Of a stretch of DNA of 64,000 nt, positions 17,840-26,367 are shown one piece after another. Every line of letters starts with the position of its first letter. Within the stretch, counting starts at the first letter, position 1. Origin of the DNA: Acidimicrobiia bacterium (GTDB lineage: Bacteria > Actinomycetota > Acidimicrobiia > IMCC26256 > JAOSJL01); contig JAOSJL010000001.1 of NCBI GenBank assembly GCA_027494115.1, forward strand, positions 186,001 to 250,000, written 5' to 3'. The position numbers and the translations under genes are program-made. The notes beneath the pieces were generated by a model that was given only the letters and a program-made list of their open reading frames with translations, was not told where the DNA came from and searched no databases.

Positions 17840-17975
17840 CGCCACCGACAACGTCGCCGAGGCTTGGCTCGAGTCCGAGGCGGCGTCAGAACCCGACCCC
17901 TTCGAGTCGGAACTGCCGCCCCCCGCACCCGGTCACCAACAACGCGGCCGCGATCAGAGCTACCGGCTGCCGGTG
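17840..17975 (-). pseudogene. Lipoprotein signal/linker remnant
   Basis: In one phase the minus strand reads a hydrophobic stretch ending LVTGCGG, and after a one-base shift a Ser/Asp linker (SSDSKGSGSDAASDSSQ). This closely parallels the signal, lipobox and linker of the intact lipoprotein just upstream on the same strand (SSDSNASGSDTTSSSDATSD). It then runs into the GYD gene without a mature domain. It looks like the stump of a tandem duplicate. Confidence 0.45.
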
Positions 17976-18011
17976 AGTGCCTCGTGCAACGGGTGCGGAA
18001 GGGACTGTCGA

Positions 18012-18479
18012 TCAGCAGGTGACCTCGACCGCGACGTCCAGCGGGGCCCCGCCGGAGTCGGCCTCGAGGCTTCCCGAGGCACTGGCCGAGACCTCGGGGA
18101 CGAGGGTCGCCTCCCCGATCCACACGTCTGTGTCACTCGAAACCTGGAGATGCGCCCTCCCTCCGCTGTCGCCGAAGGACATCTCCAAGTAGGGGTCGTC
18201 GAGCACCAAGATGAAGCCGGAACCTGGTTCGGTTGTTCCACTGACGTCGCGTCCACCCACGGTGCCAGTCCAGGTGCAGCCGCCTGCCGGCGCGCTGGAC
18301 GGCGCTGCTCCCTCGTCCAACGTTGTGGAGACCTCGCTCGAGTCCGAGGTGGCATCAGAACTCGAGGTGGTGTCAGAACCCGAGGCGTTCGAGTCGGAAC
18401 TGTCGTCGCCACACCCGGCCACCAGAAACATGGCAACGGCGACGACCCCGGCCAACCGAACCGGCGTCGAACCCCTCAC
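18012..18479 (-). CDS. Secreted lipoprotein of unknown function
   Basis: About 155 residues from a GTG at 18479: short basic start, hydrophobic stretch, lipobox FLVAGC, an acidic Ser/Thr/Asp linker, then a roughly 95-residue domain with GGCTWTGTVGGRDVSG, GFILVLDDPYLEMSFG and a C-terminal Cys. The pattern suggests an all-beta domain with a disulfide between the first and last Cys. The frame is open to 18647 with several ATGs, so the start is uncertain; the GTG gives the most normal signal length. No family recognised. A truncated relative lies downstream. Confidence 0.6.
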   Translation of the reverse strand: MRGSTPVRLAGVVAVAMFLVAGCGDDSSDSNASGSDTTSSSDATSDSSEVSTTLDEGAAPSSAPAGGCTWTGTVGGRDVSGTTEPGSGFILVLDDPYLEMSFGDSGGRAHLQVSSDTDVWIGEATLVPEVSASASGSLEADSGGAPLDVAVEVTC

Positions 18480-18729
18480 GGCGAAGGTTCTCGTGGTGTT
18501 GTGCTTCCTCTCATTGGAGTACTGGCGGGACCAGATCGGCTCCCACATCCTTTTCCCGGACATCTTGGACAGTTCATCATAGCCTGGATATTTTGGCGGT
18601 TTCATCGCACTGACACGCGCAAAGTACGAACAGCGGTGCTGCGTCACGCAACAGGTTCGGGGTGAATCCCCAGGCGAACACCTCGCGTCACCGCCGCCAA
18701 GACCGACGCCAACGAGGCACGGGAAGACG

Positions 18730-19035
18730 CGTCGAGAAGACCGTCCGCATCGAAGACAAGATCGGGAACTACCGCTGGTACAACCGCTACGCCCTGCCCG
18801 CCGAATACGGCGACGCGACGATCACTGTGCGACTCCACAGCACGGCAGACGACACCGACCGGGGCCTGAACAGAACCGAGAACGTCCGGCCGATCCCACC
18901 GACGGATCCCGACTTCACCGACCTCTTCCGACGCCGCAACGGCGCCGAATCCATCAACCGCGCCTTCGACGACACGCTCTATCTCCACAGGGCCCACAGC
19001 ATCGGCCACCCCCGCCAGCATCGAACGGCTCACCA
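18730..19035 (+). mobile_element. Transposase remnant, copy A
   Basis: An open stretch reading GNYRWYNRYALPAEYGDA, RLHSTADDTDRGLNRTENV and RRNGAESINRAFDDTLY, the C-terminal third of a DDE-type transposase; the Glu in GAESINR is a candidate catalytic residue. It has no start, no N-terminal two-thirds and no inverted repeats that I can see. It is nearly identical at DNA level to copy B at 20138-20400, apart from an 11-base segment (aacggcgccga) present here and absent there. Confidence 0.6.
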
Positions 19036-19148
19036 TTGTCGCGCCGCGGCTCATCCGTAAAGAGTGCCTGCGCGACCAACCGGTACACCGGTTCGTCGAA
19101 CCTCTCGTAGAAGGCCGCGAAGTCAGGGAAGACCTCGTCATACACCAC
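19036..19148 (-). other. Orphan coding fragment next to transposase remnant A
   Basis: From an ATG at 19148 the minus strand reads FPDFAAFYERFDEPVYRLVA, which looks like real protein and faintly like region 2 of an ECF sigma factor, but it is lost within 40 residues where transposase remnant A begins. It may be a gene end cut by the insertion. Bases 19149-19382 show no coding or structural signal. Confidence 0.3.
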
Positions 19149-19382
19149 TCCCGCCGCCTTCGAAGCCGACCACTACCGTCAACACGTTCCGGCCGAGGTG
19201 GCCGAGACTCAAACCAACGAGCCTCCATGAAACCCGGGGCGCTTCACCGCGAGCTTGGCGCTGAGGTCTGACGCAAACTGCAAAGGATCGTGGTCGGCCA
19301 TCTCGCCGACACGCCAACCCCTACCGCTGAAAGCGATCCCCACACGCCACAGCAGCGCCTGCCCACGTGACTGCTTCTCGCG

Positions 19383-19940
19383 TCAGTCTGCTCGGATCAA
19401 CTCCGCGTTGATGATGGCGTCGACGTTGTCGCTGACGACGACACCGCCCATGTCGAGAGCGCTCTGCCAACTCACGCCCCAATCGTGGCGGTTGACGCTG
19501 CCGCTCGCGTGGATTCCGAGACGAGTCTTCGGACCTTTGTCCTCGTCGCCCTCCCACCAAGGTGTCTCCCATCGGCCAAGGAATCGCGCGTCGAGCGCCA
19601 CCGGATTCGTGATGCCTTTGATCGTGAGCTCGGCGTGGACATGGAACTCTGTTTCGGAGAGCTGTTCGACGCTGGTGCTCTTGAAGAACAGCGTCGGGTA
19701 CTTCTCAACGTCAAAGAAGTCCGGGGAACGCAGGTGCTCGTCGCGTGCGGCCTCGCCGGTCCACAGGTTCGCGGTGTCGGCAGTCGCCTCGAACGATGAA
19801 TTGCGGGGATCGTCGAAGTCGATCTCGGCGCTGCCGCGCACGTCCTTGAAGAACCCCGAGACGTATGTGACCATCATGTGGCGTGCACGGAAGCCAGCCT
19901 CGGTATGTCCGGGCTCGAAATCCCAATGTGTTGTGCTCAT
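19383..19940 (-). CDS. YceI family protein
   Basis: A 185-residue YceI lipocalin-like protein. The conserved blocks are WDFEPGHTEAGFRARHMMVTYVSGFF, the HLRSPDFFDVEKYP loop, ELTIKGITNPVALDA and the C-terminal GGVVVSDNVDAIINAELI, here quoted in parts. YceI proteins bind isoprenoid chains in a beta barrel. There is no signal peptide, so this is the cytosolic actinobacterial form. GGGAGACACAC precedes the ATG. It lies between two transposase remnants but its own sequence is intact and in frame. Confidence 0.92.
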   Translation of the reverse strand: MSTTHWDFEPGHTEAGFRARHMMVTYVSGFFKDVRGSAEIDFDDPRNSSFEATADTANLWTGEAARDEHLRSPDFFDVEKYPTLFFKSTSVEQLSETEFHVHAELTIKGITNPVALDARFLGRWETPWWEGDEDKGPKTRLGIHASGSVNRHDWGVSWQSALDMGGVVVSDNVDAIINAELIRAD

Positions 19941-20003
19941 GTGTGTCTCCCGTCGACATCTCGGGCGCCCGCCGAGACGACCGCGACGACGTCTGAGATT
20001 ACT

Positions 20004-20500
20004 CTCGTTCGCCGTGCCCGACGCCGGCCTGCACTTCGAAGGGACCGGCGAAACGGCGTGGGGAACCACGTTCGTCGTCTTCGCTGCACGAGGAGAGGAC
20101 ACACACTCCCGCGTGCTTCGACGGGTCCGCACGCACCGCACGAAGGACAAGACCGGGAACTACCGCTGGTACAACCACTACGAACTACCCGCCGAATACG
20201 GCGACGCGACGATCACTGTGCGACTCCACAGCACGGCAGACGACACCGCCCGGGGCCTGAACAGAACCGAGAACGTCCGGCCGATTCCGCCGACTGATCC
20301 CGACTTCACCGACCTCTTCCGACGCCGCATCCATCAACCGAGCCCTCGACGACACGCTCTACCTGCGCAGGGCACACAGCATCGGCCACCACCGCCAACT
20401 CGTGAACATCCTCGGCTACGCGGTGATCGTCAACTCGCTCACACTCCACCGGCATCGCCACCGGGGCCGACCACCCGACCGGCTGACCACCGCGGCATGA
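20004..20500 (+). mobile_element. Transposase remnant, copy B
   Basis: A longer remnant of the same transposase as copy A. It begins with VPDAGLHFEGTGETAWG and TTFVVFAARGEDTHSR, then jumps to the shared GNYRWYNHYELPAEYGDA block, so the middle of the protein is missing. After LFRRR an 11-base deletion relative to copy A shifts the frame; the other frame continues SINRALDDTLYLRRAHSIG to a natural end with a stop near 20500. Two decayed copies flanking YceI and an orphan fragment mark this as an old insertion site. Bases 20501-20669 hold nothing I can assign. Confidence 0.6.
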
Positions 20501-20669
20501 ACCTCCCAGCGACCACCAACCGGCCAGATCAGCGCGGTCCATTTCGCGTCTCAGGGCGCAATTGCTCGCTCGTGAGCTTCACAACCGCTGTCGACCGGTA
20601 GATTCGACCCAGAATTGAAAGTCGAAGACAACGTCAACGGGGTTTTCGACCACGTTTTCTACATGCCCC

Positions 20670-20742
20670 GCCCTCGTAGCTCAGGGGATAGAGCACCGGT
20701 TTCCTAAACCGGGTGCCGCAGGTTCGAATCCTGCCGAGGGCG
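20670..20742 (+). tRNA. tRNA-Arg (CCT)
   Basis: A 73-nt cloverleaf: acceptor GCCCTCG/CGAGGGC, D stem GCTC/GAGC, anticodon stem CCGGT/ACCGG with loop TTCCTAA (anticodon CCT), variable GTGCC, T arm GCAGG-TTCGAAT-CCTGC, discriminator G. CCA is not encoded. The next gene starts 18 nt after it. Confidence 0.96.
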
Positions 20743-20760
20743 CCGACCGGGGAGTCAGCC

Positions 20761-22101
20761 ATGCAATCTGTTCCTGACACCGAGTACGCCGTCGCGGACG
20801 ACGGGGTACACATCGCGTACCAGGTGTTCGGTGCGGGCGACGTCGACCTGGTACTCATCCCGGGCTTCGTATCCCACCTCGAGTTCGTGTGGGAGTTCCC
20901 GCCATTCGCCGCTCTCGCTCGTCAGCTCGGATCCTTCGCACGCGTGATCGCCTTCGACAAACGCGGTACGGGCCTCTCCGATGCAGTCACCAACCTGCCT
21001 GACACGGATCGGCGGATGCTCGACGTCCAGGCGGTCATGGACGCAACGGGCAGCGACGAAGCCGTTCTCTTGGGGATCTCCGAGGGTGCTGCGATGGCGA
21101 TCACGTTCGCGGCCACCTACCCGGAACGGGTTCGGGCTCTCGCCATCTACGGTGGATACGCGATGCTCCTCCACCGGTCCGACCATCCCATTGGTGTGAG
21201 CCCGGAGCTGCTCGAATCGGTCGCGGACCACTTTCGCTCGAACTGGGGAACGGGTGTCGGCCTCAGTCTCTGGGCTCCCAGCCTGGCCGACGATGAAGAC
21301 AACCAACGGAGCTTTGCACGCTTTCAGCGGCTCGCAGCGGGTCCGAGTGCCGCGCACGAGGCGGTCTCCAGCCTCGCGCGCGTTGACGTCCGTGCGGCGC
21401 TTCCGCTCGTCGATGTTCCGACGATTGTCTTTCACAGGGTCGGCGACCGCATGGTGCCCGTCGAGGTCGCCCGCGAGGTTGCTGTGGGGATCGAAGGGGC
21501 CCGGATGATCGAGCTCCCCGGCGACGACCACCTACCGGGAGTCGGCGACATGCAACCGATCTACGACGAGCTCTCGACGCTCCTGACCGGAAACCTGGGG
21601 GCAGGGGAACCGGACCGGGTTCTGGCGACGGTTCTCTTCACCGACATCGTCGACTCGACACGCCAGGCAGCCGTGACGGGTGATGCTGCGTGGAGGAGCA
21701 CGCTCGACGCGCACGACCGGTTCGTGGAACGTCATGTCGCCGGCCACGGTGGCCGAATCGTCAAGAACACAGGCGACGGAGTACTCGCCGTTTTCGACGG
21801 TCCGACTCGTGCTATCCGGTGTGCCGCGGCCATCGCGTCGGGTGCCGACGAGGTCGGTGTCGCCGTGCGGGCGGGGTTGCACACGGGTGAGGTTGTTCGG
21901 CGAGGTGAAGACGTTTCGGGGATCGCGGTGCATCTAGCCGCGCGTGTGGCGGCGACAGCACACGGAGGCGAGGTTCTCGTGTCGCGAACTCTCGTCGATC
22001 TGGTCGTCGGCTCGGGACTCGGGTTCGACGACCGCGGCGAGCACGAGCTCAAGGGGGTCGACGGGACGTGGCGGCTCTACGCACTGGCGGAGACGACCTA
22101 G
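20761..22101 (+). CDS. Alpha/beta hydrolase-adenylate cyclase fusion
   Basis: A 446-residue fusion. Residues 1-285 are an alpha/beta hydrolase with nucleophile motif LLGISEGAAMA, acid-region FHRVGDRMVPVEVA and a GDDHLPG segment supplying the His. Residues 290-440 are a class III cyclase domain: VLFTDIVDSTR carries the first metal-binding Asp, GGRIVKNTGDGVLAVF the second, and the C-terminal blocks GEVVRRGEDVSG and VHLAARVAA are typical. This architecture is frequent in actinobacteria; the hydrolase part may act as a ligand-sensing input, which is an inference. The ATG at 20761 gives a domain start just after the tRNA. Confidence 0.92.
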   Translation: MQSVPDTEYAVADDGVHIAYQVFGAGDVDLVLIPGFVSHLEFVWEFPPFAALARQLGSFARVIAFDKRGTGLSDAVTNLPDTDRRMLDVQAVMDATGSDEAVLLGISEGAAMAITFAATYPERVRALAIYGGYAMLLHRSDHPIGVSPELLESVADHFRSNWGTGVGLSLWAPSLADDEDNQRSFARFQRLAAGPSAAHEAVSSLARVDVRAALPLVDVPTIVFHRVGDRMVPVEVAREVAVGIEGARMIELPGDDHLPGVGDMQPIYDELSTLLTGNLGAGEPDRVLATVLFTDIVDSTRQAAVTGDAAWRSTLDAHDRFVERHVAGHGGRIVKNTGDGVLAVFDGPTRAIRCAAAIASGADEVGVAVRAGLHTGEVVRRGEDVSGIAVHLAARVAATAHGGEVLVSRTLVDLVVGSGLGFDDRGEHELKGVDGTWRLYALAETT

Positions 22102-22151
22102 TCTCCAAGCTGCCGATCAGACCCATGGGCCTGCGCCCGCCTCGGAGATAC

Positions 22152-22919
22152 ATGATCTTGCGTACACGACACAGGCAGTGGGCCTGCCTCGTCTCGGTGC
22201 TCGCGCTCACGCTCACCGCGTGCGGAAACGACGCATCGAAGTCCCCGACCGTCGCGGAGGGCTCGCCGATGAACGCTGACGAGTACGCGGCGGAGGTCAC
22301 TCGTATCTGCAACGAGGCCGTGAAGGGTGCCGATGACGCCATCGATTCGGCCGACGAGGTCTACGACATCGACGCCGCCTCAGAGGCGCTGATGAAGGGC
22401 GCCGACGATCTCGCCGCCGTGACGCCGCCCGAGGACCGGGCCGACATGGGCCAGGCGCTGGTCGACTCACTCACCGAGTACTCGGACCTCGTCAAGAGCG
22501 CCGACAACGACCCCGAGGAGTTCAGCCAGAACCAGAACGCTCTGGAGCTGACGATTTCTGTGCGCGTGGCCGGCCTGGACGCTGAGTGCGAAGAGGTTCC
22601 GTACGTTCTGGAACCACCCGTTGCACCGGAAGAGGGCCTGGACGACTACTTCGAAGCGGAATTCGGCGACGATCCCGAGGCCGACGCCCTCGCGCAACGC
22701 TGCTTCGAGGGAGAGCTCGCGGCATGCGACGACGTGAGACACGTCGACGCGTACCGCGCCTATGGCGTCGACTGTGGTGGGCGCGTGTACATCGAGGAGG
22801 CCAACGCCTGGCCCGACTGTGTCGACCTCTTCGTCGGGCAGGCACCGGTCCGCGGTCAGATCCTCTCCGAACCGCGGGAAACGGAGTGGTGCACCGGGAA
22901 CCTCGAGGACTGTGACTGA
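22152..22919 (+). CDS. Secreted lipoprotein of unknown function
   Basis: A 255-residue lipoprotein: basic N-terminus, hydrophobic stretch, lipobox LTLTAC, then an acidic, helix-rich domain (about residues 40-155) with a DADxYAAEVTRICNEA-like opening and a C-terminal part with six or more Cys in a DDYFEAEFGDDPEADALAQR context. The middle reads as four-helix-bundle-like; the last 60 residues, with CFEGELAACDD, resemble a repeated short motif in actinobacterial secreted proteins. No named family. Its stop overlaps the next start by 8 nt, so the three following genes form one transcription unit. Confidence 0.75.
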   Translation: MILRTRHRQWACLVSVLALTLTACGNDASKSPTVAEGSPMNADEYAAEVTRICNEAVKGADDAIDSADEVYDIDAASEALMKGADDLAAVTPPEDRADMGQALVDSLTEYSDLVKSADNDPEEFSQNQNALELTISVRVAGLDAECEEVPYVLEPPVAPEEGLDDYFEAEFGDDPEADALAQRCFEGELAACDDVRHVDAYRAYGVDCGGRVYIEEANAWPDCVDLFVGQAPVRGQILSEPRETEWCTGNLEDCD

Positions 22920-23457
22920 GTCGAGCGAGGCTTCCCCCATCGCCGATGGTTCCGCTGCAGATGGCGACCCGGGGCGGCCTCGAGGGTCAGCCGCGTTCCT
23001 GGTCGTCCTGACCGTCGGCTGCCTCCTGATCGCCGGGGCGGTGGTCGCGGGCACGCTGGCCGTGATCGCAGAGCGGGAACTCGCCGACGAGGAGCGCGCC
23101 GTCGTCGAGCGCGACGCGGATGCATCAGCCCTCCGCTCCGAGCTGTCCGACGCCCACGATCTCGATTCGCAGATCCAGGTTCTGGTGGCGAACCAGCCGG
23201 CGCTCCGAGCGAAGGTCGCGGAATCCTGGAACGCCCTGGTCGAACAGGCCGACGCAGCCACCCGGGCGGTCACCCGATCGATCAGGGCCTCCAATGACGG
23301 GGACACGGAGGCGGCCACCGCGATTCTCGACACCGAGGTGGGCGCGGCCGTCGTGGCGTCAGCGGATCACCAGAAGACCCTGCGCGAGGCCGTCGACGCA
23401 CTTGCAGCCGCCGTCGTTGACCTACGGAACGCGATCGATGGGGAAGAGCAATCGTGA
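22912..23457 (+). CDS. Single-pass membrane protein with coiled-coil ectodomain (first of pair)
   Basis: A 181-residue protein with a short charged cytosolic N-terminus, one membrane helix (about residues 28-52, FLVVLTVGCLLIAGAVVAGT) and an Ala/Glu/Asp-rich helical tail of about 130 residues likely to form a coiled coil. The helical register ISEREL-ADEERAV and QIQVLVANQPALRAKV suggests a long bundle resembling methyl-accepting sensor ectodomains, but no signalling domain follows. GTG start overlaps the upstream stop. Function unknown; membership of the cyclase-lipoprotein unit is the main clue. Confidence 0.7.
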   Translation: MTESSEASPIADGSAADGDPGRPRGSAAFLVVLTVGCLLIAGAVVAGTLAVIAERELADEERAVVERDADASALRSELSDAHDLDSQIQVLVANQPALRAKVAESWNALVEQADAATRAVTRSIRASNDGDTEAATAILDTEVGAAVVASADHQKTLREAVDALAAAVVDLRNAIDGEEQS

Positions 23458-23915
23458 GCCGACCCGTCGACCTGCCGGATGCCTCGGGAGACAGCTCGTC
23501 TCGACCCACTCTCCGCTGGTTCTCGACGTTCGCCGTGGTCTTCGGAATGGTGGCGTTGCTGGCAACAGGCGCATGGCTGTGGAACGCACGCGGCAAGCTC
23601 GACGACGCTCGAGCCGAGACGGCACGCTCTGAAGAGGCCGTTGATGCGGCAACCGACGACGTCGAGCTGGCCACCTCGGCTCTCGACGACACAACGAAGG
23701 AGGCGCAGGATGTACTCGCTACGTCCGAACGTTTCGCCGAGATCAGCGACGCCATGGTCGAAGCTGCAGCACGCCAGATCGACGTCTACAGCGCGATCGT
23801 CGACGCCGACGCGCGAGGAGATCTCCACGAGTTCAACCGTCTTGTCACCGAGGTGGCGGGGCTCAGCGATGAGATCAACGACCTGGCAGCGCTCAGCAAC
23901 ACGGTCCTCGGCTAG
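23454..23915 (+). CDS. Single-pass membrane protein with coiled-coil ectodomain (second of pair)
   Basis: A 153-residue protein of the same plan as its upstream neighbour: polar N-terminus, one membrane helix (about 24-44, STFAVVFGMVALLATGAWLW) and a helical tail with heptad-like repeats (DDARAETARSEEAVDAATDD). GTG start overlaps the previous stop (GTGA). The two proteins could pair through their helical tails; this is an inference from shape only. Its stop codon shares the palindrome CTAG with the stop of the convergent SulP gene. Confidence 0.7.
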   Translation: MSRPVDLPDASGDSSSRPTLRWFSTFAVVFGMVALLATGAWLWNARGKLDDARAETARSEEAVDAATDDVELATSALDDTTKEAQDVLATSERFAEISDAMVEAAARQIDVYSAIVDADARGDLHEFNRLVTEVAGLSDEINDLAALSNTVLG

Positions 23916-25633
23916 GTGTCGGTTCTGAATCCCGGGCGCGGCGCGGCCTTCAGCCCTCGGACCGCACTGTCGACGCTCGCGAAGAACCACTCGTCCCCGA
24001 TCAGGTCATAGACGCCCGCCTTGCGCAATACCTCTCTGCCCTGGGCATTCAGCCGAGCGACCCCGAGTGCAATTCCCAGGGGCGTGACCATCTCGACGAC
24101 CGAACGCAAGGCGTCGGCTCCGTCGACATCCACATAGTTCACGGTTTCGAGGTTGACGACGATCCCATCGGGATCTTGATCGATGATCTCGCTGATTCGA
24201 TCCTGAAACGTCTCCGCGTTTGCAAAGAACAAAGGGGCGTCGAGTCTGATCACGGAAATCCGTTCGGGCTTGATCGCCATCGGCGCGGTATCCGTCGACG
24301 CGTACGCGCGCCTTCCCGGTAGATGCCCCAGCGTCGGCATCCGTGGTCGCGAGGCGCGGTAGACCAACATCACGAACGAGATGCTCACGGCGATCGCGAG
24401 ACCTTCCAGAATTCCGATAGCGCAGACCCCCAGCAGGGCGGCCGTCGCCGCGGTGAAGTCACCTCGCCGGATCTGCCAGATGCGACGCATTTCCGTGACG
24501 TTGAACGTCCCCCACACGGCAGCGATGACCACCGCTCCCAGCACCGCCATGGGCAGGTTCTCGAAGACCGGAGTGAACACCGCGATCGTCAGCAGGGTCG
24601 CCGCGCCACAGAGGAGCATCGCCATCTGACTCTTCGCACCGGTGTCGTCGGCAGCGGCGGACTTCGAGAGGCTTCCGTCGACCGTGAACCCACCGAGCAA
24701 GCCGGATCCGACGTTGGCCACGCCGGTGGCGATCATCTCCTGGTTGGCATCGATCTGGTACCTGTGCCGACGCGCGTAGTTCGCCGAGATCCCATAGCCC
24801 TCGGCGAACGCCACGATGACGATCCCGATCGCCCCGGGGACGAGAACGACGAGGTCTCCGAGGGAGACGTCCGCGAGCCCGAGCGTCGGAAGCGCGGCCG
24901 GGATGTCACCCACGATCTCCACGCCATGGGCCGACCAATCGAAGGTGGCAGACAACATCACGGCGCCGGCAACCACGAAGAGCGCCATCGGGACTCTGCG
25001 GCTGAAGAGCTTCCGGCTCGCCAGGAGAACCGCCAGTGAGACGAATCCGATGATCGAGGTTGCGGTGTCGGCGTCCGGGAGGTGTTGAATCAGCGACCAC
25101 AGCTTCTCGAAGAAGTTCCCGGAGGGTGTCTCGACGCCGATGATCTTGTCCACCTGGTCGACGGCGACCGTCAGACCCAGCCCGAAGGTGAAACCGACGA
25201 GGACCGGCCGGGACATGAAGACGCTCACGAATCCGAGTCGGAGCAGTCCGAACGCGATGAACACCACACCGACGAGCAACGCGAGCGCGACGGTCATCTG
25301 GATGTAGTCGTCGGACGCTGTCGCCACCGCCGCGACCGTCGAAGCAGAGAGAATCGCCACGGTTGAGCTCGGTCCGACGAACATTTGGCGCGAAGTACCG
25401 AAGATGGCGTAGCCGACGATCGCTCCCAACCCGGCGTAGAGACCCGTCTCGGCCGGCATTCCGGCAAGCTCCGCGTACGCCATCGCCTCGGGCACGAGCA
25501 ACGCCCACACCGTCAGCCCTGCCAGCACGTCGGGTCGCCACCAGGTGCTCTCGTAGCGGGGAAGCCACGCGGCGATCGGCAGGAACCGCTGCAACCGGGT
25601 GGGAGTCGACTCCGCCCCGTTCGCCACACTCAC
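23912..25633 (-). CDS. SulP family anion permease with STAS domain
   Basis: A 573-residue SLC26/SulP transporter. The N-terminal signature LAGLTVWALLVPEAMAYAEL, GPSSTVAILSA and about eleven membrane segments are clear, with a C-terminal STAS domain (about 445-560, ISVIRLDAPLFFANAETFQD and NYVDVDGADALRSV). Family members move sulfate, bicarbonate or dicarboxylates; no cysteine-synthesis or carbonic anhydrase gene is adjacent to decide. The GTG start at 25633 overlaps the stop of the membrane protein upstream (GTGA), so the two are probably translated together. Confidence 0.92.
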   Translation of the reverse strand: MSVANGAESTPTRLQRFLPIAAWLPRYESTWWRPDVLAGLTVWALLVPEAMAYAELAGMPAETGLYAGLGAIVGYAIFGTSRQMFVGPSSTVAILSASTVAAVATASDDYIQMTVALALLVGVVFIAFGLLRLGFVSVFMSRPVLVGFTFGLGLTVAVDQVDKIIGVETPSGNFFEKLWSLIQHLPDADTATSIIGFVSLAVLLASRKLFSRRVPMALFVVAGAVMLSATFDWSAHGVEIVGDIPAALPTLGLADVSLGDLVVLVPGAIGIVIVAFAEGYGISANYARRHRYQIDANQEMIATGVANVGSGLLGGFTVDGSLSKSAAADDTGAKSQMAMLLCGAATLLTIAVFTPVFENLPMAVLGAVVIAAVWGTFNVTEMRRIWQIRRGDFTAATAALLGVCAIGILEGLAIAVSISFVMLVYRASRPRMPTLGHLPGRRAYASTDTAPMAIKPERISVIRLDAPLFFANAETFQDRISEIIDQDPDGIVVNLETVNYVDVDGADALRSVVEMVTPLGIALGVARLNAQGREVLRKAGVYDLIGDEWFFASVDSAVRGLKAAPRPGFRTDT

Positions 25634-26255
25634 CCCATCGCCGACGACCGCGCGGGAGTCTGCCCTTCGTTGGCGTGTGGTGCGGCGGGGACCAATCGAC
25701 GCTTCCACTTCCGGCCCGGCGATGTGCGGGCCTGCCACCACGTCGTAACAGCGAGGCCACCGGCGACGACGGCCGTGACACCACCGACGCCTGCGACCTT
25801 GCGGACACGCGCGCGACCCGCCTGCGAATCTTTCGACTACTCGGCTCAGCGCCATTCCATGGCACGCGCTCGACGGCCGGCGCCGGCCTGTTCGCCCGAT
25901 CGCGATGTGGAACTGCTGTGTCCGAATCGTGGACATCGTCGGCCGCGTCGGCGCCACCGACTCCGTCGAGTCGGGCCAGGAAGTCTGCTGCTGTCGTGAC
26001 GAGGATGGCGCCGCCCGCAGTGAGGGGGAGGACCTTCCCGTACTTCCCGTTGCCAGGAGCCAGGGGTGCGAGACGCCGGGGCCACACCAACGGCGCCAGC
26101 AGGCTGCCGACGCCCATCGAGAGACTGGCGATGGTGTCGCGCCGCTCGTAGTCGGCGGCCGACGGGCCCTCCCGTTCCGCACGCGCCTGCAGCACCTTGT
26201 ACTCGACCGCCATGCTCCCGAAGTAGAACGGCGTCGCCGCGACGGTCAGGTCCAT
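25630..26255 (-). CDS. Small membrane protein upstream of SulP, one frameshift
   Basis: About 208 residues after repair. The start (MDLTVAATPFYFGSMAVEYK) and SAADYERRDTIASLSMGVGS lead into three hydrophobic segments: SLLAPLV, AGGAILVTTAADFLA and, after a one-base break near 25800-25815, VAGVGGVTAVVAGGLAVTTWW, followed by a basic tail that ends at the SulP start. The opening resembles the membrane N-terminus of some actinobacterial sterol-desaturase-family proteins, but the histidine boxes are absent, so I do not assign that function. Translation coupling with SulP suggests a partner role. Confidence 0.6.
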
Positions 26256-26310
26256 TTCTACGCTCCAATTCCGGCGGTCCCTCCCTCCGACACGAACCGT
26301 AGACGCGAAA

Positions 26311-26339
26311 CAGGCGCCGGCCACGAGGGCCGGCGCCTG
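26311..26339 (-). terminator. Intrinsic terminator hairpin
   Basis: A perfect 12-bp stem (CAGGCGCCGGCC/GGCCGGCGCCTG) with a 5-nt loop, followed on the minus strand by TTTCG. It lies 29 bp after the stop of the M15-like lipoprotein gene and before the next gene on that strand. Confidence 0.75.
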
Positions 26340-26367
26340 TCGCGTCCTCCTTCAGGCGAGCGTGGCC

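Noticed and set aside
17766..18665. A 299-codon plus-strand frame across the lipoprotein region
   Set aside because: It is antisense to the lipoprotein and its remnant, which have a signal peptide and lipobox; the plus-strand product has no domain.
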